A stretch of DNA of 64,000 nt from assembly GCA_015680685.1 (NCBI GenBank), contig MNCI01011535.1, positions 396,579 to 460,578 on the forward strand. Direction: 5' to 3'. The translations under genes were made by a program, and so were the position numbers. The DNA is from Gnetum montanum. Lineage: Eukaryota; Streptophyta; Gnetopsida; Gnetales; Gnetaceae. A model generated the notes under the pieces. The model was not told the origin of the DNA. It saw only the letters and a list, made by a program, of their open reading frames with translations, and did no database searches. This document shows, in pieces, positions 22,081 through 33,240 of this stretch. The stretch's first letter is position 1. Each line of letters starts with the position of its first letter.

Positions 22081-22200
22081 ACATATACAATGAGCCTTTG
22101 ATGAATGAAAACATTATTTCTAATGAAAAGAATAAATTTGTTGAAACAAGAGCTTCTGAAACTAGAATTTGCACACTTCAAGAAGTTCCTAACTTGTAAA

Positions 22201-22625
22201 AAGAGGAATTTCAAGATGGGAGCAAATGGAAACTATACTTTGATGGTTCTTGTAATTCAAAAGATGTAAGAGTTGGAGTAGTTCTAGTGAAAGATGATTC
22301 CCAAAAAATATTCAAAGTAATTCATCTATCTTTTCCTTGTACAAATAACAAGGTTGAATATGAAGCTTTGTGTATTGGAATTCAGACCGTATTGGAAAAA
22401 GGAATCAAGGAAATCACTATTAAGGGAGATTCAAGATTAGTTTGTGAATAGATTAAAGGCAATTGCATAGTAAAAAGCTCATTCTTGTGACCTTATAAAT
22501 ATCTCATCTACAAAATGTTGGATTAGTTTTATCACTACCAAATAGAATATATAGGCAGAGAAGATAATTATATAGTAGATGACTTGGCAAAAGTAGCTTC
22601 ATCATTAGATATGAAAAAATAGAAG
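22201..22625 (+). pseudogene. B1 additional RNase H upstream of RT
   Basis: This is a second RNase H fold before RT: YFDGSCNSK (first Asp, codon 22242), VEYEALCIG (Glu, about 22355-22370), KGDSRLVCE (second Asp, about 22426) and YIVDDLAK (third Asp, 22575-22589). All four catalytic acids are readable; two or three stops interrupt it, for example TAG at an expected Gln after 'LVCE'. An extra, archaeal-like RNase H is a known trait of plant Tat elements. That it is this type is inferred from FDGS..EYEAL..GDS..DDLA and its position. Confidence 0.72.
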
Positions 22626-23640
22626 GTTATGAAGGTGTAATGATTAAGAAAGAATATCAACCATCAGTACCAGATAACATAAAGCATTAACAAGTATTCG
22701 AAGATGATGATCAATTGCTTAGATTCTTAAGAAATAAGCAAGAATTCAAAAGTCAAATTATACTTGAAATAGCATCAAGGTTTAAGACAAATTTGATTCC
22801 CAAAAAGGTGATTGATCATGAACATGAATTTAGTAAAAATTAGCTTATTGGAAACGATATACAGAATCCAGATGATCAAGCTTATGAAGTAGTGAATTTG
22901 GGATCTATTGAGATGCCAAAGATGTTAAATGTCACAAAGGAAAAGGATTCAGTCTTCAAGAAAAATCTATTATTACTCCTAAAAAATAATTTGAAAAATT
23001 TTGCTTAGTTTTATGATGATTTTAAACCTTTTCAACCAGAGGTGATGACACATAAAATCGCTTTGATAGATGGTTGTAAGATAGTTAAGAAAAAACAAAG
23101 GAAGTTTAATTCATCATTTGAGCCAACTATGGAAGCCAAAATGAATCATATATTTAGTTTGATATTCGACATGGCTTGCTAACCTTGTACTAGTAAGAAA
23201 GAAGAATGGTGATATTAGACTTTGTATGGATTTTAGAAATTTGAATGAAGCCTCAAAAAAAGATAAATATCCACTTCCTAGAATTAATGAGATGTTGATT
23301 AAAGTATCAGGTTGTCAAGTATATTGTTTCTTAGATGGATTTTTAGACTATAATCAGATCATGGTAGATAAGGATGACAATATAAAATAGCATTTATCAC
23401 CAAGTGGGGAAGTTTTTCTTACCAAAGAATACCATTTCGATTGTCAAATGCTAGAGCTACTTTTCAAAGAGTAATGGATTTAGCCTTTAAAGGTTTAATA
23501 GGTGAGTTCATTGTAGTTTATTTGGATGATATAATTGTCTTTTCAAAAAGAAGGAAGACCATATTGGTCATCTCCAAGAAGTTTTTGACAGATGTCATGA
23601 GTATGGTATTTTATTAAATCCAAAAAAATGTATCCTTGGG
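22626..23640 (+). pseudogene. B1 reverse transcriptase, broken, cut by N
   Basis: It opens with a linker ('EYQPSVPDNIKH', 'FLRNKQEFKSQII') and the Tat-like segment FAxFYDDFKPFQPEVMTHKI (about 23002-23055). Fingers/palm follow: 'VRKKNGDIRLCMDFRNLNEA', 'KYPLPRI' and YCFLDGFxDYNQI (about 23327-23357). The frame is then lost and the YLDD-type box is readable only in another frame (about 23518-23535). It stops at the N at 23641, where B3 has about 450 more bases of thumb and RNase H. Confidence 0.78.
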
Positions 23641-23641
23641 N
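23641..23641. other. Single-N assembly joint
   Basis: A lone N joins 'PKKCILG' of RT directly to the C-terminal part of RNase H. The homologous part of B3 (about 45020-45465) is missing here. Confidence 0.85.
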
Positions 23642-23824
23642 TTAGACTTAGAAAAACTAGCATTTGCAGTCATTAAAGCACATCAACATTTCAAATATGA
23701 CTTAGAAAGCTCATTAGTTCACATTATGTTAATACAACATGCGGTTAAACAATTCTTAGCTCAAAATGAAATTGGATTGAGAAGACGAAAGTCGCTCATA
23801 AAGCTTTAAAGTTTCAGATTTTCA
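23642..23824 (+). pseudogene. B1 RNase H, C-terminal remnant
   Basis: Only the last part remains: 'LAFAVIKAHQHFKYDLESS', 'LVHIMLIQHAVKQFL'. It matches the gypsy-type RNase H of B3 at 45465-45575. The catalytic N-terminal half is lost at the N. Confidence 0.65.
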
Positions 23825-25115
23825 TTGGAAATATGCAAGACTATTAAAGGAATGAGATTAGCTATGTTAATGACTAAAGAAGAGGAAATATTCATATTAA
23901 GAACTCATGAAGAAAATTGGTATGATGAAATTCTAGAATTCTTTAGCACAAGAAAGGTTTCAAATAATTTAATTTCAAGTCATAAAAGAGCTTTCATTAA
24001 GAAGCTAAATAAATTTATGGTTAAAGATGGAATTTTATACAAAAATAATTTTATAGGGGTTTTGTTGGAATGTGTTCACAATGATTAAATTGGTTTTATC
24101 TTAGAAGAATAATTTCATGATCATTCCAATTTATTTTATGAATCTCCTAAGCTCACTATGCAACATATACTTCGTTATGATTTTTATTGGCTTACTATGT
24201 ACCAAGATATTGGTTTGACAATTCAAAGATGTTACAAATTTCAAATTCATGGACCAAAGATAAAAAATGCTAAAGCTCCTTTAAAGCAAGTAATAATGGA
24301 CAAATCATTTCAGCAATGGGGCTTAGATTTTATTGGTACACTTACTTCTTCGAGAGCTAGACATAAGTTTATTTTTATAGTTTCTAGTTACTTTACCAAA
24401 TGGTCTAAAGCAAAGGCTCTAAGAAAAATTTCAGCATTAGATGTGATTAAGTTCTTGGAAGACCAGATTCTAAGTTGTTTTGGTCTACTTGAAGTGTTGG
24501 TATCCGATAATGAACCTACTTTTCAATTTGAAGAATTTATAACATGGGCATTGGCAAAATCCATCTTTCTCTTTTCTTCTTCAAATTATTATCCTCAAGG
24601 AAATGGCTTAGTTGAATCTACAAATAAAAAGCTTATTTCCTACATTAAGACATTGATGGATAGAAATTTAGGAAATTGGATTGATTACTTGCAATTTGCA
24701 TTATGGACTGACCATATCAGATTTAAGAAGGCTATTGGAATGTTAGCTTATAACTTGGTATATGGTTTACCTACTAGAATTACAAATAAGATTATAATTT
24801 TAGCCTCAGATTTTGTGCGAAAGTATAGTGAGAAAACCAATAAAGATAGAAATTTCAATGCTGTACTCATCAAAAGGGAAGCTGAAATGGATAGAGCTAA
24901 ATATAATTCACTAAAGAATGCTTCTCAAGTTAAAAGGTGGTTTGATAGAAAGACTTTGAAAAGGACTTTCAAGATTGATGATCTTATATTATTATGGAAT
25001 ATGAAGAAGCTAAATAAGTTTTTAGCAATATGGACTAGTCCATTTTAAATCAAGAAATAATTATTAGAAGACACTTATAAATTATCAATGCTAGAGGCGA
25101 TAGAGTTGTAGTTTT
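23825..25115 (+). pseudogene. B1 integrase, nearly intact core
   Basis: The first open part (23825-24088) covers the N-terminal region. One stop at about 24087 and another near 24110 precede a 296-codon open stretch (24158-25048). In it, D57 (QWGLDFIG), D117 (VSDNEPTF) and E153 (LVESTN) give a textbook D,D-35-E. The zinc site is damaged: the second Cys reads CYKF (B3: CYKC) and the second His reads IGFIL (B3: IGHIL). The C-terminal GPY/F-type module continues past a stop ('IWTSPF', 'TYKLSMLE', 'LHIKHYFGQLP'). It is the best-preserved enzyme in the window. Confidence 0.85.
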
Positions 25116-25769
25116 CGTATAATGTTTTACACATAAAACATTATTTTGGACAACTGCCCAAAACTTAAATCTAGATTTATAAATTAATTTATGTATATGT
25201 ATATAGTAATATATATATGTGTGTGTAACTATATAACATTTAATATACATAGTAGTAAATAATAAACTGTTATATATAGAATTTAATACATATATACTTA
25301 GTAGTAGCATATTTAACAAATAGTATAGACTTATGTCTTATTTAACCATAACATATATATCTTATTCATATGCTTAGGTGAGTCTATATAATATTTTTTT
25401 AAAAAAACATGTATATTAAAGTATTAGTTTAAAATTATTTAATTTAAAGTGTTAGTTCAATTATTAAATTTATTTTGTCCCAAGTACTCATTACTTGCAA
25501 TGAGTGTAAGTGGGAGTGATGGTTAGATAACTGATTAGTGGTGAATTAATTTCAACAACCAAATAGTGGAATTCAAATTAGCCTATTGTATAATGATGGA
25601 AAAATAATTGATTTTAGAAAAGTGGCAAAGTTGATTAGTGAAATTGGTGGGAATTTCAAACTTTCTTTAAATTATAAAAAGAGATGTGGATTGCTTAAAA
25701 TTGTATCATTTCTCAATTCAATGCTTAAGTGGAGAAAACAAGTGAGGTGTTTGAGTGTGAAGTAGAAAG

Positions 25770-25988
25770 ATGGTTCTTGGGGAAAGAGCAATGAGAAGGC
25801 CATTTATCCCATATGTCATGGGATGTTGTCCAGAGCATGTATTAAGAGTCTATTGTAAGGCAACAACCCATGGAGCATCAAGTGAAAGCCCTTTCTTACT
25901 TTGGCTTTTAGATGATTTTAGATTTCTCACTAGTGGACTTTTTATACATTCCAATGTTTGGGGTAGCTTCCATGAATGTAACACCTAA
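25770..25988 (+). pseudogene. Unidentified small 3' frame of family B (B1 copy)
   Basis: 72 codons, beginning MVLGERAMRRPFIPYVMGCC, then 'EHVLRVYCKATT', 'GASSESPFLLWL'. B3 carries the same protein at 47592-47849 (85 codons). B1 shifts frame after 'FLT'. A Lys/Glu-rich continuation lies at 26075-26270. I recognise no family. It could be an accessory protein, as some Tat elements have extra 3' frames, or untranslated sequence. Confidence 0.4.
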
Positions 25989-26468
25989 GATCAAAGAGAG
26001 TCTAGTAGAGATGATTCTTAGGAAAAGGCTTTGATGTATCAAGACACAAAAGCATCTAATTGGGAAGAACCTAAAAAATTAGTAGCTAAAGAAATGGATG
26101 CAAAGGAGACAAATAATTGTGGAAAGCAAAAGTGAAGACCAAGGTAAGGCTTCCACTATGCAAGACAAGGAAAGAAAGGCATTCATCATAATTGAAATCA
26201 CATATGAAAGGATCCTTGATATGAGAATTCCTAAAAGAGTTACTCTAACTATCCTCTTTGCATCCAAATAATAGTTTATATGATATTGAGTTTGTATAGT
26301 TTCCTAAGTTTTATTAGGAATGAGGTTTTTATTTTATCAAACCTTATGTTTGGTGAAAGTGTTCCTCAAAAAGATTTGTATTTTTGTAAAAATGTTGAAT
26401 AAAGTGTTGTTTGAATGATGATTTAGTTGGTGAGCAAGTTTAAGCACCAGGATTTCACAGGTGTTTTT

Positions 26469-26483
26469 GGTGGGGGAATGAAA
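26469..26483 (+). promoter_or_regulatory. Polypurine tract of B1
   Basis: GGTGGGGGAATGAAA abuts the 3' LTR start TGTTGGC. B3 has AGGTCAGGGAATGAAA in the same place. Confidence 0.7.
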
Positions 26484-29400
26484 TGTTGGCACATTTTAGC
26501 CATTTTATGGAGTAGAAATATGAAATAAATGGATATCAAAATATATAAGAGTAAAATATATGAATTGGAAGATGATGAATCATGTTCTTCATCATAAGCT
26601 CCGATATTGGAGTAGCCACAATATCAGGTACACGATATCGGGTATGCGATATCATGGCCCAAGATGCAATATTGGGCATTCGATATCGCAAGGTTACTCG
26701 TGAGCCTATAAATATAGCTCTTGGGCACACGATTCGGGAGTAGTTTTAGAAGTCAAGTAGTGAAACTCTTGTAGTTTGTTCATTTGAGAGTTAGAATATT
26801 TTTCAAATGCCTGCAGAAGGAGGTCTAAGTGTGATTGGATCTTTATTCAAGCATTAATGTACTTGAGCACACCATTGTGTTGGCAATAAAGATGAACTCT
26901 TTGATTCATCCTTGTAGCACTTGAGACTTTCTTTCTTTATGAATTTACATATCATGGTCTCATGCAGTTTACATTAATGTTATTCAGTTAGCAATTAATT
27001 TTGATTAATTAAGCAACTAATTAAAATATACAAGCATGACCCCTTCGAACATATGTGTGACACTTGGTAGCTTAGAAATGGTTAGCATTTGACAACCTAA
27101 TAGTGTTTACATGAAGTTCAGGATGTGTTCGAGAAGTGGGGATGGTTACTTATGTTAGGCTAAATTAGATAATAGTTCACTTAGCACTTAGTTACTCTCA
27201 CTTTTATTCTTGTTTTAGGTGATCAATTGATAAAACACAAAATAATAAAAATCTTATACCTTAGTCACACTTAACCATATACTTACATTTCACAAGTGAG
27301 ACTAGGAAGACAACGAATGGACAACACAAACTCACCATTTAGCCTTAGCGTACTTGGTGATTAAAGTTTGCAAAATTCGACCAAATCACATGTGAACGCC
27401 TATGATTCATATGGTTTGGCATAGGGGTACCTCACCACTCATCAGAAGACCATAAGAAAACTTTGCCTATCTTTGCTTTGGAAAATGGTTTATTTAGTGT
27501 TGCTCTTTCAGTTGACATTGTAATTTGGAATATGGAATGAATTGTTTCTCAATTCACAATATCTCTAGACCATTGAGTTTAAATGGATACACAAGCAATC
27601 AATATTTATTTTTGGGCATTCAAGGTAATCTTGTTACAAAGTCCTTACGTTATAGATTCTAGTGAGAATAATGAATTTTAAATAAGCATTTCAACAAAAA
27701 CCCACGGCTAGGATGCCAACAATTTGAGAAGTGCAAAGTTGAGGTGTATTGTAGTGTTATCAAGAAAAATCCTCTGTGATTTTCTACTCTGTAAAATGAA
27801 AAAGATAATTCAAACCACGAAATAGTGAAGGTCTTCTATTAATCTATGAAATTATATCAAAGTTACTAGAGTAGTAATAGATTAGGAGTTAATATTATCA
27901 AATCAAAAACCTTGCTTCAATGAGGGTAGAAATAATTAATGTAGCTCATGATCATCAAGTGGATTTTTTTGCTACCTAAGAAATGGCAATTTTTCAAGGA
28001 GAAAATCGATGTTCTCTAGTAACATCGCATCATGGTTCTTCCCTACACTTCATCAAAATCGATGAATTCCTCACTCATTTGTGTGCAAAAAAACTAAGAG
28101 GAATAATTAAAAATTTTGAATGAAAATGGATAACCCTAACGCATGACAATGTTGGCAACATAGCCAGGGTAAAGTCAAAAAATCATAGAGGCAATTCAAT
28201 GCTTAATGACAATTCAATCCAACTCAAAGAGAGACAATTGCAAACCCTAAATAAACAATTTGAAATAAATGAATAGTTCAAATTTCAATGCCAATAGCAA
28301 CTACGGAGGTGGTGCTAATGTAGAGACCATGATTAGCTGTAGACGTAGCTTGTACCAACAACGATGGAGCTGGCAACGTCGGTGGTTGTAGCATAAAGAT
28401 GAGCTAATAGGTGGAGCTCCATGCATTTCAAACAGACCTGTAGTTGCCAAAGCATACATCAACATGCTAGGGATGCTGGATGCAACATGTGCTTGCTCGC
28501 CATGGTGACAACAATCCTATGCTGGTTACATGCCCATAAGCAACGCGACGGTTAGGGTAGTGCAGTAGTAGCAACATGGTAGTAACACAGCTATAGCAAA
28601 CCCTTGCACTCAAACAACACCAGAGAAATCATGTTTTGTTTTTAGAAATGTTTAGATGAAGCATTATTAAAAATATTACTTATACCATGGAGGCCATAAG
28701 TTACAATTAAATTTTAACAAGATATTACATGTGCATATAGCAATGGCTATGTGGGTCTATGGAGCTTTATTTAGCTTAAGTTAATTTTCATATGGAGGAT
28801 GTATAAATAACCTAACTAAATTTCCTAAATGTGTGCACTTGAAAAGACACTTGCCTATTGTGGCATGTATTTCTCTAATATTTTTTGTAACTTCCTATGT
28901 GACTTTTATGATATTTGTTACCAAGGGAACACTTGGCGACCATACCTCAAATTTCTTATAATCCCCATGGAACCTTTAACTTCTAAGGTAGTTAAATATT
29001 ATATTCCTAAGATATTTGTAATGCCTTTAACTCCTCATGATTATTGTAACTACCTTAAGGATCCTATAAAAGGACCTTAAAAGGTAGATTTGAGGAGAAG
29101 ATTGGGAAAAGATAATTGAAGATTATTTGTAAGATGGCTTGCTAAAGACATCAATTTGGCTACTTTATTTTAATCTGGTGAGTTCATTTATTTCCATTTT
29201 GTTTAAGTTACTTAGCTAATGGTTTATATAGTATTGTGCTTGGCATTTAATTTTGGGATTTTTCCTAGGTTGTTTTTATAGCTCTATTTTTGCACAATAT
29301 TATACTTCTATTAGATTACCCATAGAAGAGCTCATGATGTTGAAAGCTTCAAGGGTACTTTAATAGTAATGTCTTAAAAAAATTGTGTATTTTGAGCATA

Positions 29401-30208
29401 GAGAATCTAGGAAAATCTTTGGTATTTTGATGGGACTGAAATAGCTTCATTGTTTTAAAGTGTATTGCCTTGGTATTTCAATCAAGAAATTGTCAAGTCT
29501 TTTTGAAAGCTTTGTTTAATGCAATCTTTGACATTTATTAACTTGCCAAAATAAAGACTTGTACTTTTTCATTTACATAGCAGTTTTTGGTTATCTAATA
29601 GGATTGTCTTTATGAAATTACTTGTTGAGCTCAGAAAGTTGAAACAATTTGCAGTTATTGAATTAGAAATAGCTTTATTACAAAGTATTTACTGATATCA
29701 ATTTATCGTGCTTAAATATTAAAAATTTCACATAAATCATGTTTCTTTTCTTTGTTTTTCTAAGTCCATTGAATCTCGCTATATTTTTAGTTTTCTTGTG
29801 GAACTTTCTTTCTAAGGAAAATTTTCTTATGGTTAAACATTTTTGTAAAATTTTATTTGTTACAAGTAGCGTATTGTAGGGACTGTATAGACTAAGTGAT
29901 TAAACAAAATAAGGACCTTCAACAACTCACAACATTTGACAAAGTTAGCTAAATTTCTTTTATGATAGTTGATTATAGTTTTATACATAACTCAATCATT
30001 TCAACATTCACAATAGCAAACACATACTCACATCTAGTATGTTTCATAACTACTAAGTTTATTTGGAGGTACTTGGGTCTTGGTGTTGCTAGAGACTAGC
30101 AAGCACCTAAACCCTGTTTGAAGAACACCTTTAATCCTATGAGTTCCCAAGGTCATGATAACATGAGGCTTCCACCCATTGGTGGCTTGTCCCAAATGAT
30201 CACAACTA
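26484..30208 (+). repeat. 3' LTR of B1 (interrupted by a solo LTR)
   Basis: It starts TGTTGGCACATTTTAGCC and ends in a decayed GATCACAACTA. It is about 2.85 kb without the insertion at 26573-27444. The TATA box is at 29065-29072. An 83-codon frame at 28829-29080 is LTR sequence, not a gene. Confidence 0.85.
26573..27444 (+). mobile_element. Solo LTR of family A with perfect target duplication
   Basis: It runs from TGATGAATCATG to CTCATCA (872 bp), flanked by GAAGA on both sides (26568-26572 and 27445-27449). The empty site in B3 reads ATTGGAAGACCATAAG (38440-38455), proving the insertion. It has TATA 'cctataaatatag' at about 26704 and 'aataaa' at about 26885. U3 has repeated GATATC motifs. 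Solo LTRs arise by recombination between the two LTRs of one element. Confidence 0.93.
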
Positions 30209-30213
30209 GTAGT

Positions 30214-30299
30214 TTGAGCGATACTTTTATGAAATTATCATGTAGAGCATGATGGATACATTTGGTGACAAAATAAAAGAAAATAAAATGACATAGCTC
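30214..30299. other. Flank after B1
   Basis: A short target-side sequence that may be the eroded end of the minus-strand relic that follows. Nothing else is seen. Confidence 0.4.
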
Positions 30300-32218
30300 A
30301 ATGTAGCCTTTAATTTTTTGGTGATGGTGACTCTTCCATTAGCTTCTTCCCTTTATCATTAGGCTCCTAGAATTGGTATTAGTTGAGAAGTGCCTAAATC
30401 TTTTCTTCCTTTGACTTAGGATCATGTACCATCCATGCAAATTTTGTAATGTTTGATGATGATAATACTTCCTATGAGCATGGTAGTTGTAGAAACATCT
30501 TATTGGCTTTCACATACCAGGTTGCGAACTACCTTCTTTATTCTTCAAACATCTTGGCCACCTTTCGTTGTTCTTGATAATTGGTCTGTTGGTGGGCCAA
30601 GTTTACTACTACATCTTTCTATTCCTAGTTGCTGGATTTCACAATTTCTAGTTTGCAATTTACCACATGTAATTTTTGTTATGCATCATTTCAATCCTGG
30701 AAACTGCTTCTCATACATAACATAATATGCAGCTACTTGTTACTCAAGCTCATTTCTTGGTCCTCATGCTGTTAACATGGGCAAATTAGCATACCAAAGG
30801 TTTTCTAATCCCATATACTCTATGAGATCTTCTATTTGTAAGTCCTTATTTTCACTTCAACTTGGTGGATATGGGCAAGGTTATCCAGAATTAGTTGCCA
30901 ATTTCGTGTTTGTGTCATGATTGAATTGATCTTGGTCTTGGTTATCTAGATCTCTTTCTCATTAATCTATTTATACATGCCCACCTAATCTTTGAAGTGT
31001 CCCTTAAGTCATTCATTCTTCTTGGCCTTGCTCTACCACACATTGATCTCAATTGCTAATTTTTGTCGAATGGCGTAGACTTCTTCCATTGATAAGGTTT
31101 TGTCTTCTCTAGATAACTTATTCATGTATTGGTTAACTATGATAAACTATTCTTCTAGCTGATGAATGCTTTCTTTGGGAACATTATCTACTTTTCAATG
31201 TCTATAAACCTTATATTATTGACAATATGTTTCTTCTTTGTGCCCAATTGTCATTCTCTCTTGCCTGCAAAGATACTTGCCCACTAGCAGGTCCTGTTGA
31301 TATCGTAGGCATTACAAAGTTATTCCTTACTTGGTACAAGGTAGAACCTTCACTTGTTTCTCAATTTATGGTTTCTATAATCTGCTGCAAGTGACTCATG
31401 GAGGGTCTGTAATCTTGTTGTGCAAGTGGAGCTCTTTGTTTAGGTTTGTCACCACTAGGCGTTGACCAATTAGTTCCTGCTTGTTGTTGTTATCTAGTTG
31501 CTAAAATATTACTTGCTGGTGTAGAACTTGTTGCTCCATCAATGCCTACTGGCTTCTCTAGCTAATCCTTCTTTAATGGAACTGGTTTAGACATCTTTGC
31601 ATGTGATGCATTTTGGGCTTTTCATAGAACATCATTTGTGTAATCCAAAATCCCTGCTTGCTTGCACATCTTTCTTATTAGGTAAGGAAATGGTAGTGTG
31701 AGTTTCCCTACCTTTTTCTCATCAAGTCTCATTTGGATTTCTAGGAAGAGTAAATGTGCTATGTTAGAATTGAATTTTCCCATTAGAATTGCACTTCCTC
31801 TAGCTACATAAGTGGAAATACTATTGAGTCTTTTAGTTGGGAACAAGTGATAAGTTCTAATCTTAAAGTAGATCTTTCTCTCAGTAGTTAATTCACTATA
31901 TTCTTTGTCCTCCCTTCCATATGCTCTTTGTAGCTATAACTTCTTTACATCAATGTCAAATCTAGTGGATATTTATGCTACATTTGCTTCAACATTTGGA
32001 ATGTTAAGTACTTTTTCAATAACTTCAATAGAATAAGGTTCTGAGACTTCTTCAACTTTTATAGTTGCATCATCTTGCTTATTTTTCCAGAATTGGTACA
32101 CCTCTCCTAGGAACCATTCACCATTGTTGGATGGAGTTGGCCATAAAGGAGAGGCCTTGACTTGGATTCTAATGCTTTTTGGAGCAAACTCCATAAATGA
32201 TTCAAAATTCAATTCCAT
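30300..32218 (-). pseudogene. Putative plant transposon protein (PF20167-like), broken
   Basis: From the ATG at 32218 one frame runs to 31622 with only two internal stops before it ends, both where Gln is expected. Recognisable blocks are MELNFESFMEFAPKS, 'GEWFLGEVYQFW', 'YHLFPTKRLNSISTYVARG', 'ILMGKFNSNIAHLL', and 'LTLPFPYLIRKMCKQAGI'. This resembles the 'putative plant transposon protein' domain found in gag-like frames of plant retroelements. A Gln/Pro-rich and then Lys/Glu-rich tail can be followed, with stops and shifts, to about 30300. The family name is from recall of the pattern and needs a profile search. Confidence 0.55.
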
Positions 32219-33240
32219 AATTACTATGGAGATGATGGAATTTTCTTGAATGTCTTGGAGGCATTCTATTGACAGTGTGTGGCATTGTTCTTGTTCTAGA
32301 GCTAGTGGTGCCTCTACCTTAGCCTACATGGATCGCTTAATGGTAGGAGTATGTTGGTGGATGTTGAAAGATTATGCTTCTTACTCTACTTGTGGCATAT
32401 GCTCTCTGATTTATCCTCTGCCCCAACCTCATGGTCACTTACTTCATGGTTGTGAGGACCCTTTTGCTCCGGGTCTCTTGGGAGCATCTTCAATCATAAA
32501 AAAAAATTGTTTGAGATAACCTAGAGGTTTCAAATAGATTCTTAATGGTTTATATCCCTTTTCCAGCCTCTTGGTTTTGATCCAATTTTTATTCTTATGG
32601 TTACTTATGGCTCTTATTATGATTATAAAGTTAGAAAAATTCAAAAAGAAACAAGGGCTTCTTTTAATTATCAAGACTTCTCATAGTTGCCCTTTCTTGT
32701 TTATTGTTCTATTGGATGGTTGGCTAGGAGAATCGGTTAGGCTGATGAACTTTTATTTCATTAATTCATTAGAATATTCTTATTTTTTCTCTATTCTTAC
32801 CCTTAATATACTCTTTCGACGTTAGAAAAATTTGGCTTAACTTCACCTATCTACAAGCAATACACTCCCCCACGACTAATTTGAGCACTCTGGAATTAAG
32901 AGAATTCAAAAATTATGCAAATCGAAGTGATGGTGAGGAAGTTATGAAGCTTGGAAGTTTGAGCATCAAAGTTTAGAAAAACAGCATGAACTCTCCTTAC
33001 TTTGAAATTTAGAAATGAAAAATTTTCTAACTCCTTGTGCATATATATAGATTTTTGTTGGCATGACATCATAGCTCTAATGTCGTAGGGCCTAATACAG
33101 AGTAGATATGATGTCATCACTAAATTTTTTTGATTTTTAAGAAATTTTTGGTAAAAAATTTGAATTAATTGGATATTTTTGAAGATGTAGGAGGTGTCTA
33201 AAGGATCTTTGATCATAGATGACGTTCATATTATGGAAAT
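32219..33240. other. Leader or LTR-like region of the minus-strand relic
   Basis: No coding is recognised. It contains a minus-strand AGTCGTGGGGG (32867-32877), the polypurine motif of family A. The frames at 32250-32825 and 32896-33216 show no domain. Confidence 0.4.

Larger units (their letters stand above)
25116..26483 (+). other. B1 3' noncoding region
   Basis: An AT-rich part with TA/TG runs (25180-25330) is followed by a small conserved frame (25770-25988) and a polypurine tract GGTGGGGGAATGAAA (26469-26483). It aligns along its length with B3 46961-48286. Confidence 0.7.
16523..30208 (+). mobile_element. Family B element B1, Tat-like Ty3/gypsy retrotransposon with two nested LTR insertions
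   Basis: It is delimited by LTRs with ends TGTTGGC and, in decayed form, GCCAACA. Flanking pentamers ATGGT (16518-16522) and GTAGT (30209-30213) match at 3 of 5, differing by transitions. The order is gag, protease, extra RNase H, RT, RNase H, integrase, small 3' frame, polypurine tract. The extra RNase H before RT and the FAxxYDD segment suggest the Tat lineage. Family A LTRs sit inside both of its LTRs. A single N at 23641 hides part of RT/RNase H. Confidence 0.88.

Noticed and set aside
20063-22200. Nuclear code with TAA/TAG read as glutamine
   Set aside because: Many stops do sit at Gln positions, but TGA stops, frameshifts and lost catalytic residues occur as well, and the target duplications and element types are those of plants. 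Mutation explains it.
28829-29080. 83-codon frame beginning MCALEKTL
   Set aside because: It lies inside the family B LTR just upstream of the TATA box. The homologous sequence in the other LTRs does not keep the frame.
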